Part shown: one piece after another, positions 1 through 13,572 of the stretch
How positions within the stretch are numbered: the stretch's first letter is position 1
How the letters are laid out: every line of letters starts with the position of its first letter
DNA from: Phytoseiulus persimilis
Lineage: Eukaryota; Arthropoda; Arachnida; Mesostigmata; Phytoseiidae
Length of the DNA stretch: 64,000 nt
Assembly: GCA_037576195.1 (NCBI GenBank)
Contig: CM075103.1
Location: 14,694,001-14,758,000 of the forward strand
Direction: 5' to 3'
Notes under the pieces: generated by a model
The model's database searches: none
What the model saw: only the letters and a program-made list of their open reading frames with translations
What the model was told of the DNA's origin: nothing
Position numbers and translations under genes: made by a program

Positions 1-210
1 CGTGTTGTCAAAAAGGTTCGACTGTTGGCAGAGTGGAAGAGGGTTGGACGGTCGGCCCTAAGATCGGCTGGAAGGTTAGCGCACTGGAAGACGCTTCGCA
101 TCGTCTAAGGACCTGCACTGCAGTGTCAGAGGGGCCCCGGGTCCCACAAGTCGTGTCGTACTGTCCCGTTCTCCGAGATTGAATGTCTGGATGACTCGCT
201 CGTCGTTCCG

Positions 211-234
211 TCGGTCGGTCGGTCGGTCGGTCGG
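211..234. repeat. (TCGG)n microsatellite
   Basis: Six tandem TCGG units lie just upstream of a TCGGGCG boundary. This is a simple sequence repeat with no other feature attached. Confidence 0.9.
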
Positions 235-3200
235 GCGCTTGCTTGGTTAACAGAAGGGCCATTCACCTTTCCGCGCTTCCACTCCATCCAGGTAGAGTTC
301 AACTCCCTCGAGGCTTTCGCATCTCGGCTCTTCTCTGAGCGATCCCTGTTTTGACACTGCTAATGTCGTCCTCCGAGCCGAGTCCAGAACAGACGAGCGC
401 CGCGGTCACCGCCGGAGGCATCAAGGGCTGGGTTGTTGCTGTTGGTTGGAACCCGGTGGGTCGTCGAACACGGAACGCTCCTCGGGTCGTTCGGTTGGAC
501 CGGGCGGAGTTGTCGAAAGAGATCGACGAGCCGGACTCTCTTCCAACCTATACGACGCCGATGGAGGGCAGGAGTTCCACGCCACGCCGACACCACCTGG
601 CAGAAGGTGATCTCGTTAGATATTGGGATAATGTGTGTATTGTCCGAACAGACCACACGCGGCAGAGATCCGCAGACGCGATCGATTCTCACAGGGAGAT
701 TATTTATCGGCGGCAGTTCGTTCCCGAGGCTCGGTCCGATCCGGCGCCAGAATGCGCTCCAGCTTGAACTCACGCCAGCTACTCCGCGGTGGACAGTGAA
801 TTTCCGGGCTCCGGCAGTTCTGTCTTGGTGCGGCCGGGGCAGGACTCTGTTGTCGAAGACATTCGTCTTCAGAGTAGCTTCCACAGGATTGAGGGGAGGT
901 GATTGTACGAAGTCCGCCGTCAGTTGTCGCTTATCAGATACGCTTCGCTGACGTAGCGCTTGAAATTTCGTTTGGCCCGTGCAATTTCTTCCCGCGGAAC
1001 GAACGCCTACGTTTCGAAAACCGCTCAACGATTGGTTCTCTGTCGATTGGCGCGCTTTGAAGTGGCCGTAGAACCTCCGACCTCCGATGTCGTTCCAGTT
1101 TCAACTTCTGCCGTCCCGCGGAAACCTCAGTCGGACGCGCGATGTCGAACACCGCTTCGCCTCCCAAACGATTTTTTTTCGTCCGAATCGGCACAAAAAA
1201 ATTCTTCTCCGCAGAGCCGGAGAACCGGTCCGTGGTCGACCTCGAATCATCGTGCACGTAGAGTTCTCGCCACTTCTGGGCACAAAACCCCGAGTCCCTC
1301 CCCAGGTTCGGGAAAATTCTTCGGATTGTAACTTTGTATCCACTCTGCTTTCGCGCGGCTGCGATAACGTTGACGAGCGGTGATGGAAACGGGTAGGGGA
1401 GACGGACTTCATCGTGACGTGTCCGACGCCGGGGAAAGCTCGGGATTCCATTTCGTTCTTTCTCTGTGCGAACATAATTCCGCGTGAAATTCGTGCCGTC
1501 CATGTTCGTCTTCCATTTGATTAGTCCACAAGCCGATTCGCCTCGAGCTCCTGAAACGAACGCTGTCCACGGTGATGCTGCCAATCGAATCAAGCGAAAA
1601 TGAGAAAACCGTAAAGTCTGTTCCCAGAACATGAGCCCTGAACGAGACAATGTGAAGGCGACGATGGACCACGTCAGACTCTCAGAGATATCGAGAGCGT
1701 CAAAAGTCGTGAAACGAACAAAGGCCTCGAGTCGTAAAATGCAGAAACACGAGCTTGCTCTGTCGGAACTGAAGAGCTCCACTCGATAGAGGGCAGCCAC
1801 GGCGAGGGCGTTTTACGTCGGAATCTTCATCGACAGTTGTCCAACTGAACGTAACAGGCCATGAATCGTCCTTGGCGAGATCTCTATCGGCGAACGAACG
1901 AACGAAACGACTCACATCGGAGATGCGGACGCGATTTCTGGTCACGTTCACTATGTGTTTACTCGGAACTATCCTCTCGAAGCCTCCCCGTATACCAATC
2001 TATTCGCTCGGCTTCCAGCTCTGAATGTCTGTCGATTTCCCTCGCTGATTATCGTTCAAAGCAGTCGTAGTGGCTTAGAGAGTACAACAAGGTTTCTCCT
2101 CGATACATTTTGGAGCTGAATCGACACCAAACAATAAACAAGCCGCAAAGTGTGGTACCGCCGAATCGTTTTCGCGCCCGTTGATTTTTTCGCAGCAAAC
2201 GACGCGAACGTGTTCCAGTGTGAGTTTGTTGACGTCGAAAGCGATGTGACGGCACTTCCACATGGAAAATTACGAGAAACAAACAACGATGACAACAACA
2301 GTAGTGCGAATCTCTTGGGTGAGGATGACTTCGCTGAAGCAATGACTCGCTTCCGCTGGCCACTGACTGAGCCGAGCGGGCGGGCTAGCGAGCGAGCGAG
2401 CTGTTGGTCTGCGTGCCACCCACACGACGCTCGTTGAAGATCTTCCGCAAGCCACGCGCCTCCCCGTCATCTCCTCCCACCCACAATGATTCGGTGGTTC
2501 TCTCTAGTTGAGTTCTATTTCAGACCTGACGCCCTTAGAGATAGATATGCTTCAGCTTATCCTGATTTAATAAATGGGCCAACACTGCAGCCAAGTCCCA
2601 CGGCCGACGACGATGAGGACCACCAGACAAGCGAACAAACCGGGTTGCAAAACGCGTGTCACTGTTGAATGTCGACAACCAGCCAACGAGGAAGTAGACC
2701 TGATGAGAACCTGCACCTGTTCCATAGCCTGGGAAATAGCCGGGGCCTTGATTCCAAGTAGTTTCGAGCGATGGAATTCGGAAGCCAGTCGGGGAGATAC
2801 GTTCTTGGGAACCTTGACCACCTGAGATGTCGGTAGATGCTGACCTCGGGCGAAGGTTCCGGGTGTTTTGTCGAGAATCTCCGGATTCCACTCCTCTTTT
2901 CGGTGGATCACTCCTCCTCAGGAGTTCTGGACGGGCAGCTCCTCCAACGCTCCGTTCGAGCTCAAGTCCTTTTCGAATCAACCGCCGTAGAGGAAGCGAG
3001 CGATGATCAGCCGGAAGACTGAGGAATTCAAGAACCGCAGCTATCAACGAGGTGTTCTATTTCAAGAATCTACTACGAATTGGTCGTGGTTTATGAATCG
3101 ATTCGTGTGCGCGCGCGTTTTCAACAGCTCAGTGGCATTTGCTGTTAGAGCAAGAGGGCAAGTGCGCTGCGCTATGAACGTCATTCACCCTTCGGGGCCA

Positions 3201-3479
3201 GAGTGAGTCAAGCGCGCGGCGTCATGTGTGAAGTGTGAAGGAGACCTTTCGCCTCAAGAGAATAGCCGTTGATGACTCGGACCCTCCACGTGAGCGCCAG
3301 AGCAGACAGACTCCGGCGAGCCGGTTCGAGGCCGTTTCAGCTCGCCTCACCTCAACCTGGCACCGTTCGCCTGCTTCTTCGCGCGGCCCCGAGCCGACAG
3401 TGTGTTTACCGCCGGTTCGACGCCGGCACCCGCGACCGGCTGCCACGAGCGGGGTGCCGTCCGTCAATCCCTCCCGCTA

Positions 3480-3517
3480 TCCATCCATCCATTCGTCCCG
3501 CCATCCATCCATCCATG
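3480..3517. repeat. (CCAT)n imperfect microsatellite
   Basis: Two runs of CCAT/CATC units are separated by a short ATTCGTCCCG interruption. Ordinary simple repeat in DNA without a gene call. Confidence 0.85.
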
Positions 3518-6500
3518 ATGACGGCAAAGCGCCGAGATACATCGATTAAATAGTCTTCATCCCTCAAGACGTCGAGTGTTAATGCCCATGTAAACTTCGC
3601 GGCCTCCCGAACACACTCACATGAAGCGCGGCTCAACCTGAGCCCAGTTCAAGGTCGTTCGACCGTCCTCCTTCCTCTAGCTGAGAGCCAGAGTTCACAG
3701 CACGGAAGCCAGTTCCAGGTTGGGAACGAACTCAGTTTCCCCGTAGTATCTGCGCACCTCTTCAAATCCATGTCTGGATAGATTTGCCAGGTTTTCCGAA
3801 GACCCGCTTTCGATTGTTCCGTTCGGGCTCCGAAATGCACAGAAAAAAGCGGGAGAGCTTCGGGACGCGGCCGAAATTGATAAGAAAGAATGCAACTAAG
3901 GCACTCCCAAGTTTTCCTCGATCGGAATAACTTGCTTAGGGAAGGATGCTACCGAGAGTGTGTCGCATAGCTCCACGGAATACACTTCTCTCAGTCACAA
4001 GTTGGCGACATTCTCGATCGTTTAGTTTTCCAGTCAGAACCGAAGATTAAATTTCGGAGCGCGAGGGGCCAAGCGGAGTCCGGCGCTCCATCGCTCTCTC
4101 GGAGCCACTTGTGCGACATTGGAAGTTTACAGGAGCCGCGACCACGTTTCGAAGCTAGTTACCTCGAAACAAGGTCCTCGCAGCGATGGCATTCCGCAGA
4201 GATCGTTCTCCCTGGCAGCGACGATCCTCCGTCGCTCGATTAGGAAGTGGGGAGTGTCATTTTGGCGGGTGACTTCCTCCTTGTCCCTCTGTCGCTGTGC
4301 AATTCTCTTCCGCGTGATCTTAGATCGAGAAGCCCGAGGTGGTTCCAGGTTCCAGGCGGGCCCGAGATGAGCGTTTGAGGAAGAAAGCAACCAGGCCGCA
4401 GAGTGGGTAGCTCCCGGTGGCCCTCTGGCAAGCGTTCCGGCCTGTTCTACATAACTCAAAAGGCCTGCTCAGCCTCCCCGGCTCGGCTATCTAAAGAAGA
4501 GGGTCTCGGTCCAGAGACGGCTCTGAAAAACCACGAATGGTGAACCACTGGCCTCAAGAAGGGTGCTGGCTGGCCGGCGAGCTTCCTTGTGTGAAGCCAA
4601 CCACGGAGGAAATCGTCATCGACTGAAGCATCAACATACATAGAAACAATCGCACAGAGTTCGCCGTCGAAGGCCCGACCGATGAATGGAATAAAGCGAA
4701 GCTACGTTCAATGCAAACACCACAAGTGGCAGGGCAAGCTGCGGAAACGTCGCTCGACGCTTCCTCGCCAGTCGTTCGAGGAGTCCAAGCTGAAGGGACC
4801 GCCGTCAATCGATGAAGCTGCCTGACGAACCTCCCAGAAGAAAGCGCTGGGACGCGACTTCGACTGGAGGCTCCTGGCACATGCCTCAGCGACCGCCAGT
4901 CAGCCGAGTGAAATCAACTGAAGCGGCGGCGGCGGCGGCTTCAATCCCGTGCGGCGACAGCAGACCATGTGGCGCTGTTTCCCCGTTTTCCCACTCGGTC
5001 GCTGGAACGATCCGCGAGAAACTGCGCTCCGGAGATCGTTTTGACGAAAGGTCGACCGGTAAAAAACTCCCATGGCCCTACGAACCTCGGTTAGGCTGTG
5101 GTCGTGAGTTTTTTGAACAGTTGGTAAGCCTTTGCGGAAGAAGCGGGGCGTCAGTGCGCCGAGACAGATGTGCACTATTACGAACACTGCTGTGGAGTTG
5201 GCTCCTCCTATAGATCCGAAGTTCAACACGGGTCGCCGACCCCAGCTCGTGAACCTAGGTCCGATCACGATGTTGGAAGAAAAAAAAACGTTACAAAACG
5301 CTGGCCGTGAGGTCGTGCCCGCGCGTTGTTGTTCGGCGCCAGAGCGAACCGACCGACCAGCCAACGACATGGACCCACAAACCTAGGCGAACGTGGGTCC
5401 GACAAGAAGCGCGTCAAAAGGCGGCGTCCGAACCGTGCGCTCGTACCGCAGTTTCAATTTACTCGCAGGCGCAACTCGAGGAATGATTTCAGACGGAAAC
5501 CTCACCTGCTCCACACGGCGCCGCAACTGTGACCGCAACAGGTCTACCTTTGAATCTCTCCAATTTCCGCACAGACCCCTTCCAGCCCGAAAAACCGAGG
5601 AATAAAACTCGGCTCCCCCACACTTTTTCGCTCTCAGGAGGAAACTCCAGCTTTCCGGGAGCTCTCGGAGACTTCCTCAGAATCCGATAAAGAATATCGA
5701 TCAACACGGAAGAGTTCAGATTCCCCAACGTGTCTGATCTCAGTTTGTCGCTAGGATGCCCGCCGCGGAGCTCTTGGACTTCCCAACATCCGGTTCTATG
5801 CGCAGTACGGAGAAGAATCGCTCCACTAGTGAGAGAGAATCAGAAATTTCAGGCCCTGACTAATAACCTGTCGAACCTGTGGACAACAACACGCTCGAGA
5901 AGAGAATGTTGAACATCAGCAGGTGTTACCTCACGAGATTCGATCGAAGAATCACAATCTAGCAAAATGGTCTCAAGGTCATTGCTGCCGGACCGAGATC
6001 GAGCAAGGGAGAGGTCCGAGCTGTTCGCATCCAGCGAACCTATAATAAATATTTGGATGGCGTAGGAATTCTTGCTGTGGGTCGGCAGATTCGGAGGGAA
6101 ACTTGAAATACTTTCCTCAGTCGTTCATTGTGAAGCCGCTTTGGAAACTTTGAGATCGGGTTTTCCCTCCGTGTCGACGCTCAAATCCAAGATACCACAA
6201 CAGTATTGAGCTCCTGGCCTCCGAGCCGCCTCGATTCGTTCTGGGGCTTCAGGGCGGAAGTAGGTTGGAGCTCCCTCCGGAATTCACGATGGAAGAAATC
6301 AGCGTTGTGTTAGCACAATTTCCGCTACCAGCAGCGAACAAGAGCACTGCACGACCATGACTGACATAATGAAGCTAAACATTGACGATTCGCGAACTCA
6401 GCTCGCGACTCTGGGTAGCCTCGCGCTGACGGACGGAAGGTCTGCCGGAATACGCTGCGTTTTCAGAAGCGGACACACGGGCACGATTTCACACGTTCGA

Positions 6501-9500
6501 GACCGATCGAGGCCGCAAACGATTTCTGTTCCGGAAGCCTCATGGAGAATCCGGTTCGCATCCGGGTTAGCGCGGTCCTGCAGGAGCGCACGGAGGGATG
6601 AACTCCATCATTCCGGAAGAGTTGTTGCATCCCGCTCGTACAGGAGTGCTCCGCAAGTTTTTGTCTCGATTCGAATGTCGAAGACTACGCTGGATTTCCG
6701 TTTGTTTTCCAGACCACGGGAGGTTAATTTGTTTTTCGGGAGAGAGAAAGCAAGCTGAAGAAGAGATGATATATTCACTAACGAAAGACAATGCTCTGAG
6801 CTATAGTGACTTTTGGACTGATGAACGATAGAATGTTCACACCTCTTGGGAGGCAAATATAGAATAATGGAAATACGCGACGCCCAAGGATGTCCCGACG
6901 GATTGTACCGGCTCACAGACAGACGTCGCCGTCAGGTAAGCGACAGAATATTTCATTGCGATTCGCACCAACATCTATCCGACGCCGCTTTTGAAAAGTT
7001 TTTCCCCGGCTGGGCTCTTTTTTTCGGTGTTGGGAACGAGTCGAGAATATTCTCATACCTCGTATGTATTTATACGCCGCCCTCCCTCTACGCGGGTTCC
7101 GGCACCGCATACAGATCATGACGACAACTCTAAAAATAAACAAGCGATTTTCGATCTCCGTTCCTCCGAAGGCCCAAACTATCCTCCAGCGATCGGCCGG
7201 GAGAATTTCCAAGCGCTGAACACGTGGCTTGCGACGACCCGGGTTGGGTTCTGCGGGAGAGGTTCTGAGAGCCCTGTAAGGAACTCCTTTTTGTGTGACT
7301 TCGGGTAGTTTCGCCCACCTAGAGCCAGGTTCTAAAAATAGTTGAAACCCTTCGGAATCGTTATGCACGAACTGACCACGACGACTCTGAGCCGTTTGCT
7401 TCCCGCAATGCTGTTGTGCTCAAGTTGGCTTCGTTCTCCGCGGACCCGGCTCAACCCGGTTCTTACTCACTTTCTGTTTCCCGAAAACTTCGCCTGAGTT
7501 GACTCTGTCAACGATGCACCGGTTCTCGGCAGCAAGAAGCTTCACATGTGAACACTCGTTTCACAGGGTATCGAGATGCAACTTCGCATCATTTCTTTTC
7601 TGTTCTATCTATTTAAAACATGGTTGTTTCGGCTGAGCGTATTGTTCTAAAGTTTTTCACTGATTTTCAGAAGAGGAACACACAGACGAGACCTTCCCCC
7701 GCTTTTAGCTGCCGGAGGCCAAAACTGTTCGTCGCAAAACCGAAATCGAGATTCACATTTTGCGACTCCATCCGCCCCATCTGACTAAACAATGAGCGAA
7801 TGATATAAGGCCGAAGCCCCGTGGTTCGCGAGACTTCACCCATGGGGGATCCTGACTCTTCAATGTTACTCGCATGTCTCATGCCCGATATCGTTCCTCG
7901 TGAGCCCAGGTGATAATCTCGGGGTAAGATTCGTCCGGGAGAAGCAGGAGGCATTTGCTATATAAGCCGACCTCGATTGTCCATTCACTTTGATCTACCT
8001 GATGGGGGAAAATCGATCCGGAGATCCGTACCAAATGCGCAAGCCAGGCCACCGCTGCTTTCGCATCGCGCGCAAATGATGCGGGCCACTTTATCGCATC
8101 GGGAACGCGGGTCCTTCACGATCTTGTGGATACGCAATATTCGAGGAGATATCCAAGGGGCGAGCTCCTCATTGGTATACTCCGACCTGGAGAACGCATT
8201 TCGGAAAATACCCTTGAACATTCAAGGTCAGTTTGACTCTGGAATGCACCTCCTTGTGAACATCCTTTCGGCTCCATGATAATACGGCTCTTCCGCATGG
8301 AACGGCCATTTTGTCTTTGTTTCTCAATCCGGATTCCCCGCGAAATTCAAGTTGTCCGATTCTTCGCTCCCGGATGTTCCATGGTTTAAATCTCCGGAAT
8401 AACATGGGACTTGAAGGAAAATTCTGTGGGGCGAGTCCTGCACAGGGCTCCGACACCTGCTCGATAACCTGGCTGATTGAAAATATCGCTCGGTCGGCAG
8501 CAACAACACTCTGTGTGATGATTCTTGTGTGTTTTGAGATATGAGCGACCTCGCCTCAAAAAGTAGAGATGGTGAGAATTTTTTCCCAGGCATTTTCAGA
8601 GCGTGTTTGGAATCCAATCCAACGGTCTGCGGAACTCATAACTAGGACTCGATGGTGGTTCGGAGCTCGACGAGCATGCACGAGGGTGCATGCCATGTGA
8701 TTCGCCCCGAGGAAAATCTTCATCCGAAGATAGCGGAAACGGTGGATTGCTACGGTCGGACCACCTTTCACTTCGTTCGGCCGACGGAAGGTGTGCGCTA
8801 ATCTTCGCCGCCACAGTCTCCGCCCTGTATTGATCGGCCCACGTTGTCGGACAGCAGCGTTTAACAGCATCGTAATCCATCAGTCTTCGGCTGCTGGCGA
8901 AACGAAAGAACATCGTCTCTGCGCGGAGCACAGCGTGTGAGTTCTCCATGAGAGTTTGCGGAAGTCAGATTTTCCCGCAGATTCCAATGTTTCATATCTT
9001 GTCTGTGGGTCTCATTCACCGCCTCCCAAGTCGCCACAGAGCTCCGCGGTGACGAATAGCGTCTGGATCTAATCTCTCCGAGATTGTAACACGCGTGCAG
9101 GAATCTCAAGCGGGCCAGGATCGTCGAACTCGGAGAAATCGTGCGTTTCCTATCTTTCACGGTGATGTCTGCTGACTCTCGGGCTGGAACCGAACGCAAA
9201 TCACGTGTCCGACGCACACTTGAAGTGCGTTCGGCGACCACTTGAACTTGAATTTGAGGTGCGATGGGACGCATAGCTTCAAACCATCCACTCTCAGATG
9301 ATACACTAATTGCTCATTAATGCTCGTCTTACATGAGTGACTATGTTCACTTCGCCTTGCTCAAAGGCCATCGTTCAAAGCCGATCGGCTTCGGCACGGA
9401 CTTCGGCGTATTCGCTGTTTGAAGACGTTGTCGCACTTATTGAGTGTCGCTCGTGATAACCCTGTTGTCGAGGTTGCTTCCCACCGACAATGCCGACTTT

Positions 9501-11997
9501 CGCATTCACTCAGGCCAGGAATCATTCGCAACGCGAGGAGGTCGAGCAAGTGAGGAAATCCTCAGACTATCACAGAATCCTCACTGATTTCCGTGTCTGA
9601 ATCCCTCAGAGGTTCCAGGTCGAGCAGATCGTCAGATTTTCGGGGCGACTCCTCGAGCGGCGGGCGTGTCAATTCCAGACAGCTTGCACTCCTGAATCCA
9701 ATGCACATCGGCTTGCCAGCTTATCGATCATCTTTCGGTCAGTTGGTTTCATTCTCTTCATGACCGCGGCATCGCGACGCCGCGCCGTGACAAGCGTGAC
9801 AGTGGCGACAACGACGTCGACAACTATTTTCCACAGATTTCGTCTCAGGAATGTCTAGGCGTCCAATGAATTCTCAATCAGTGATCGATCATTGCCCAAA
9901 ACCTGCTTCCTTAATCGCATCACAGAGAAATGCTACCGTCATAAGAACCGTGGGCGTGAAACGCAACTTCTCGTTGCCTCCAGCGTCCGCCGTATTTCTC
10001 GAGTTTTATTATGAGAGAACCATTGCGTTCGAGAAGCCGACCGAAAATCATTCCGGAAACTGCCTGCGCGAACAGGGCGGCATCCGTGCGAACAGCGCAC
10101 TCTGAAAACACTGCAGCGCCAACCCGGATCACAGACGACTCTCCATTGAGTTTCGGAGCAAGAAACTGAACTTGGCACGGAGTTAAGCATTCGATCCATT
10201 GACCTGATCAGAAACCAATGCTCGGTTCCAGTTGACCGACTGCCATTCTTACTCAAGCACCGATTGGTGGCGGAGCCGACATCTGTGGACGGAGTCGAGC
10301 GACGCTGACTCGAGCCGACTCTTGAATCAGCTTCAACATTATCAATCGATAGCATTCAGGCACGAATCAGTTAGGTTGAACCAATTTACGGTGGAACGAG
10401 TGGTGCTGCATTTGCTTATTTGGTTGTGGCGACAACGGTGGCACCTATACCACCGCAACTGCGCACGCAGCCCCTCCAGGGACAACCTTGTTGCGCGTCT
10501 TATTCGCCTCGACAGGGATTGAGGCGAGGTTCGCGCGAGAATTTCCAGAGAATCGATCCACCGTCGTTATTGGACGATAAGGAGTCGGCTTTCTGACGGC
10601 GGAACGGTTTTCAGCACGTTCCAGTCCGCGACACATGAAACAAAGCACGCTGCACATAATCACACTCGTAGTAAGCGATGCAGTGAAGCACATTCGGCGT
10701 TTCAATTCGCCGCTTTCCACCTTGACAGGCCAGCATCACCAAGCGAAGCTTCTTCCTCGTCTACGCCCTCAGAGATGGCTCATGCCTCGCGGAAATCCCT
10801 GAAAGTTCTGATCTCCGTGCTCTCCTACAGTGCCCGCGATTCGCCGTCCACGTAATTTTGACCTCAGCCACGCGTACTCCCCACAATTGTTTTTTCCCTC
10901 CTGTTTCGAACTTGTCAAAACAAACGGATACCCATGGTAATGAGTATCCGATGGATTCAACCTCCCTAACGATCCGATCATAGAAGCATAAACCGCTCAC
11001 CGGCTCCGCATACTGTGAGCCTCGGCTGCGATACGCTGCGAGATGTTTTCGTTGTTGCATCGCTAGTCGATGATGTAAAGTTTCGCAAACTCAGCGACAT
11101 CACTGTCCTCGTCTCCGCAGAAACCGGCACGGAGTTCGGAACAGCGGCAAGCGGTCACCGCAAAGCGAACTTTTCCGGATTTTCTCCCTTTCGGAACGAC
11201 ATAAACAGAGATATCGATTGTTGAGCTCTAATGGTGCCTGGCGAAGCCGTTCGATTTCGAAACGAAGCCGACAAGACGCAGTCGCTTTATGACCTCGGCT
11301 TCTATACTTGAGTGGCTCCCAAAGTCACAAGTCATGCTCCAGCCCGATGCCCCACTAATTATGTGCATCGTGGAAAACTTTTGTTGTTATCGTCGGTAGC
11401 GGCGATTTGTTGGTCGAGTCGTTCGACTAACGAACCAGACATTCTGCCATTCCGACATCCACTTAGCTCAACACTCGATCACCGTTCAATCGGCATCGAA
11501 AGTACGAATCTGAAAATTGTGTGGCCGCTTTGTGGTCGGAAACGACTCGTTTTCCGATAGAACACTGTCAGAGACTCCATGCCCGCACGTTTCTCGAGGA
11601 AACTGTTTTGCTTGCAGCCTCTCCAGGCTGCAAGCTGTCAACATTCCCCTGCTCTCGAGAGCGCGAGCCGCTAGTTCGACGCCTCAGACTGCTCGGGGTT
11701 TAAGATTATTTAGGCTGGACTTCTCAAAGTCCGAGAACTGCACCACAGCTTTTATACAGTTTACCCTACGTCCGACGGCTTGATCCATGAATCACCCTGA
11801 CCATGTTGGCGATTGTGCAGAAACAGTAATACCACTTAACCACCGGACATGGCTGATGATGTTTGAATAGTACGGCTGGTTTTCGACGTTTACTCTGTTG
11901 TGCGGTGGTTCCGTTGACCGGATGGGCTGACGCGAACTCCACAACTCTCCTAGAAAGACGCACGTCACCCTCAGAAACTCGTGTCCGCTCAGGACTC

Positions 11998-12217
11998 CTA
12001 GATCTGGACTGTGGTCGACACGAGTGCCGAGACCGCTCTCCAGGCAGCCATGGGCTTCGAGCAGAAATCTTCGTGCATTCCCTTGACGTTCAAGAAGCGA
12101 ACACACGGCTCAAAACCGCCCTCCCGACACAGTGTGCTGCCGCCGACGGTGATGATGCGGCGTTTGAAGTGAGACAGCCTCTCAGAGTAGTTGGTGTAAT
12201 ACACACGGCAGCCTGCC
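11998..12217 (-). CDS. Candidate terminal exon of an unidentified gene
   Basis: On the minus strand a TAACAG acceptor is followed by a frame of about 72 codons ending in TAG. Third positions are strongly C/G (for example runs of TAC ACC AAC TAC and CGC CGC ATC ATC ACC GTC), similar to the well-supported tubulin gene in this window. The peptide contains YYTNYSERLSHFKRRI, four cysteines and two Trp/Met-rich turns; I do not recognise the family. No upstream exon with matching phase was found, and the opposite strand is also open here, so this may be a chance frame. Confidence 0.25.
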
Positions 12218-13419
12218 CTGTTACATCAGTCTAACAGGCCTTACGACCTCGTCTCTTTGGCCTGAATTTCAATTTGCCTCCGCGTTGCTTTTTCCCCTGT
12301 TTTCGCTTCGTGAGCAGCAGCGCACCTACGTGGGACGCTGATTCGGAGTCGACTTGACACCGATGATTGAAAATTTTCCACTCAGAAATAGTTCCCCGAG
12401 AACGACTTTCTTTCGAGACCGGCCGCCGAGGAGGGGTCGTCAATTGAACCAGGGCCAGACAGATTGCCCATCAATCATCACTCACTATACATGCATACAT
12501 GCGGGGGCGGAGACCGGTGGTTGGATAAGAAATCCATCCATTCGTCTGCCCTCATGAATGTATTTAGCTTGAAATATGGCTGATGCATGAAACTTCGGGA
12601 AGTAATCACAACAAATCTTGTAGATTTTTCCAACAATTCTCCAGGAGAGGCGAAAAAGTCCGTCGGTTGAGACATGTGCTCAAGGGCCACAACCGCAGAA
12701 ACAATCACGCGCTTCCACTCGAAACCTATACTCCATCGGGGAGAGCCGATCGACGTCACCCAGGTGCCCGCTGATTGGAATTGCGTATCTTTTTTGTTCC
12801 GTACCTCTCACATTATTTTATTCTGCACAATACCTCCATCTCCGGCACAATCATCATCACGAGTAATTCCGCTGCTGTCTCTTATGTTCAAATTGAAATG
12901 GAGAATCACGCATCACGTCGCTACTGGCACCGGCTTAGGAAATTATCCGCGATTCGATACAGTCCACCGAAGCTTCGCCTTCGACGTCCGTCTGGTTCGA
13001 CGTCTCCTTTTGCGGTCTTCCGATCAAACAACAAGCTCCTGAAACAACCTGAGGCGGGAACGCGAAGAAGAAACATCCAACAGACACCGAATTCTAGTGA
13101 CACCCGTCATTCCAGCGTGCGTTCTCAAGCGGATTTTGCCGAGTACTGCTTCAAGGCCGCTCGGCAAATCTCGTACACGGCTGTGCGCAAAGCGATCATG
13201 TCATCTTGTTCGTAACGCTTCCTGGAAAGCCCCCGCCCTGAGCGATGACCCAATGCACCTTTCTACGATAAGTACCATAACTGCGCGCATGAATCACCAT
13301 TCTCGATCTCCCAGTTGGACAAAACCGTCGACACGATCGCCTCAGCTGTCTGAACGCCTTCGCTTGCCCACCGGGCGCGTCAGCATATGGTTTTGGAGTT
13401 GGAATAACCTTCTCCCGAA
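12218..13419. other. No recognisable gene
   Basis: Overlapping short frames on both strands only. A minus-strand frame near 13,120-13,230 reads RKRYEQDDMIALRTAVYEIC behind a possible TTTCCAG acceptor and ends at a stop. It superficially recalls the start of a helix-turn-helix segment but is too short and unlinked to call. Confidence 0.4.
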
Positions 13420-13572
13420 TCATCTCAGCCCAATCAATTCCTCCCCCTCCCCCGCAGTTGGATCTGACTTTTCTGTCAATCCGATCTCCGCAGCTGCGGA
13501 CTCAAGAATTCCTGACGGGCTTTGATGTTCGTCTCTATTGATGTAGGACCCATTCGCTGGAGTCGAGACGGT
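13420..13572 (-). CDS. Possible exon, Ser/Thr/Glu-rich (maybe SRF 3' exon)
   Basis: On the minus strand a GATTACAG acceptor precedes 50 codons ending in TGA. The peptide starts TVSTPANGSY and contains ESAAAEIGLTEKSDPTAGEG, a low-complexity composition like a transactivation tail. It begins in phase 0, the phase in which the SRF gene's second exon (17,050-17,313) ends, and lies downstream of it on the same strand. That would require a 3.5-kb intron or further exons in between. The link to SRF rests only on phase and composition. Confidence 0.2.
   Translation of the reverse strand, partial: TVSTPANGSYINRDEHQSPSGILESAAAEIGLTEKSDPTAGEGEELIGLR

Larger units (their letters stand above)
1..11997. 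other. No recognisable gene
   Basis: Both strands carry only short open frames (up to about 220 codons) that overlap one another antisense, resemble no family I know, and lack a consistent chain of splice signals. Composition is roughly balanced with scattered simple repeats. I see no rRNA, convincing tRNA, transposase or reverse-transcriptase motif. The interval could be intergenic DNA or introns and UTRs of a gene extending off the left edge. Small internal exons without a start codon would be easy to miss by eye. Confidence 0.5.

Noticed and set aside
360..1028. 222-codon minus-strand frame
   Set aside because: Two long plus-strand frames overlap the same bases and no motif or splice context supports any of them.
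3411..3435. tRNA T-arm-like GCCGG-TTCGACG-CCGGC
   Set aside because: No matching acceptor, D or anticodon arms upstream, and the T-loop pyrimidine position is wrong.
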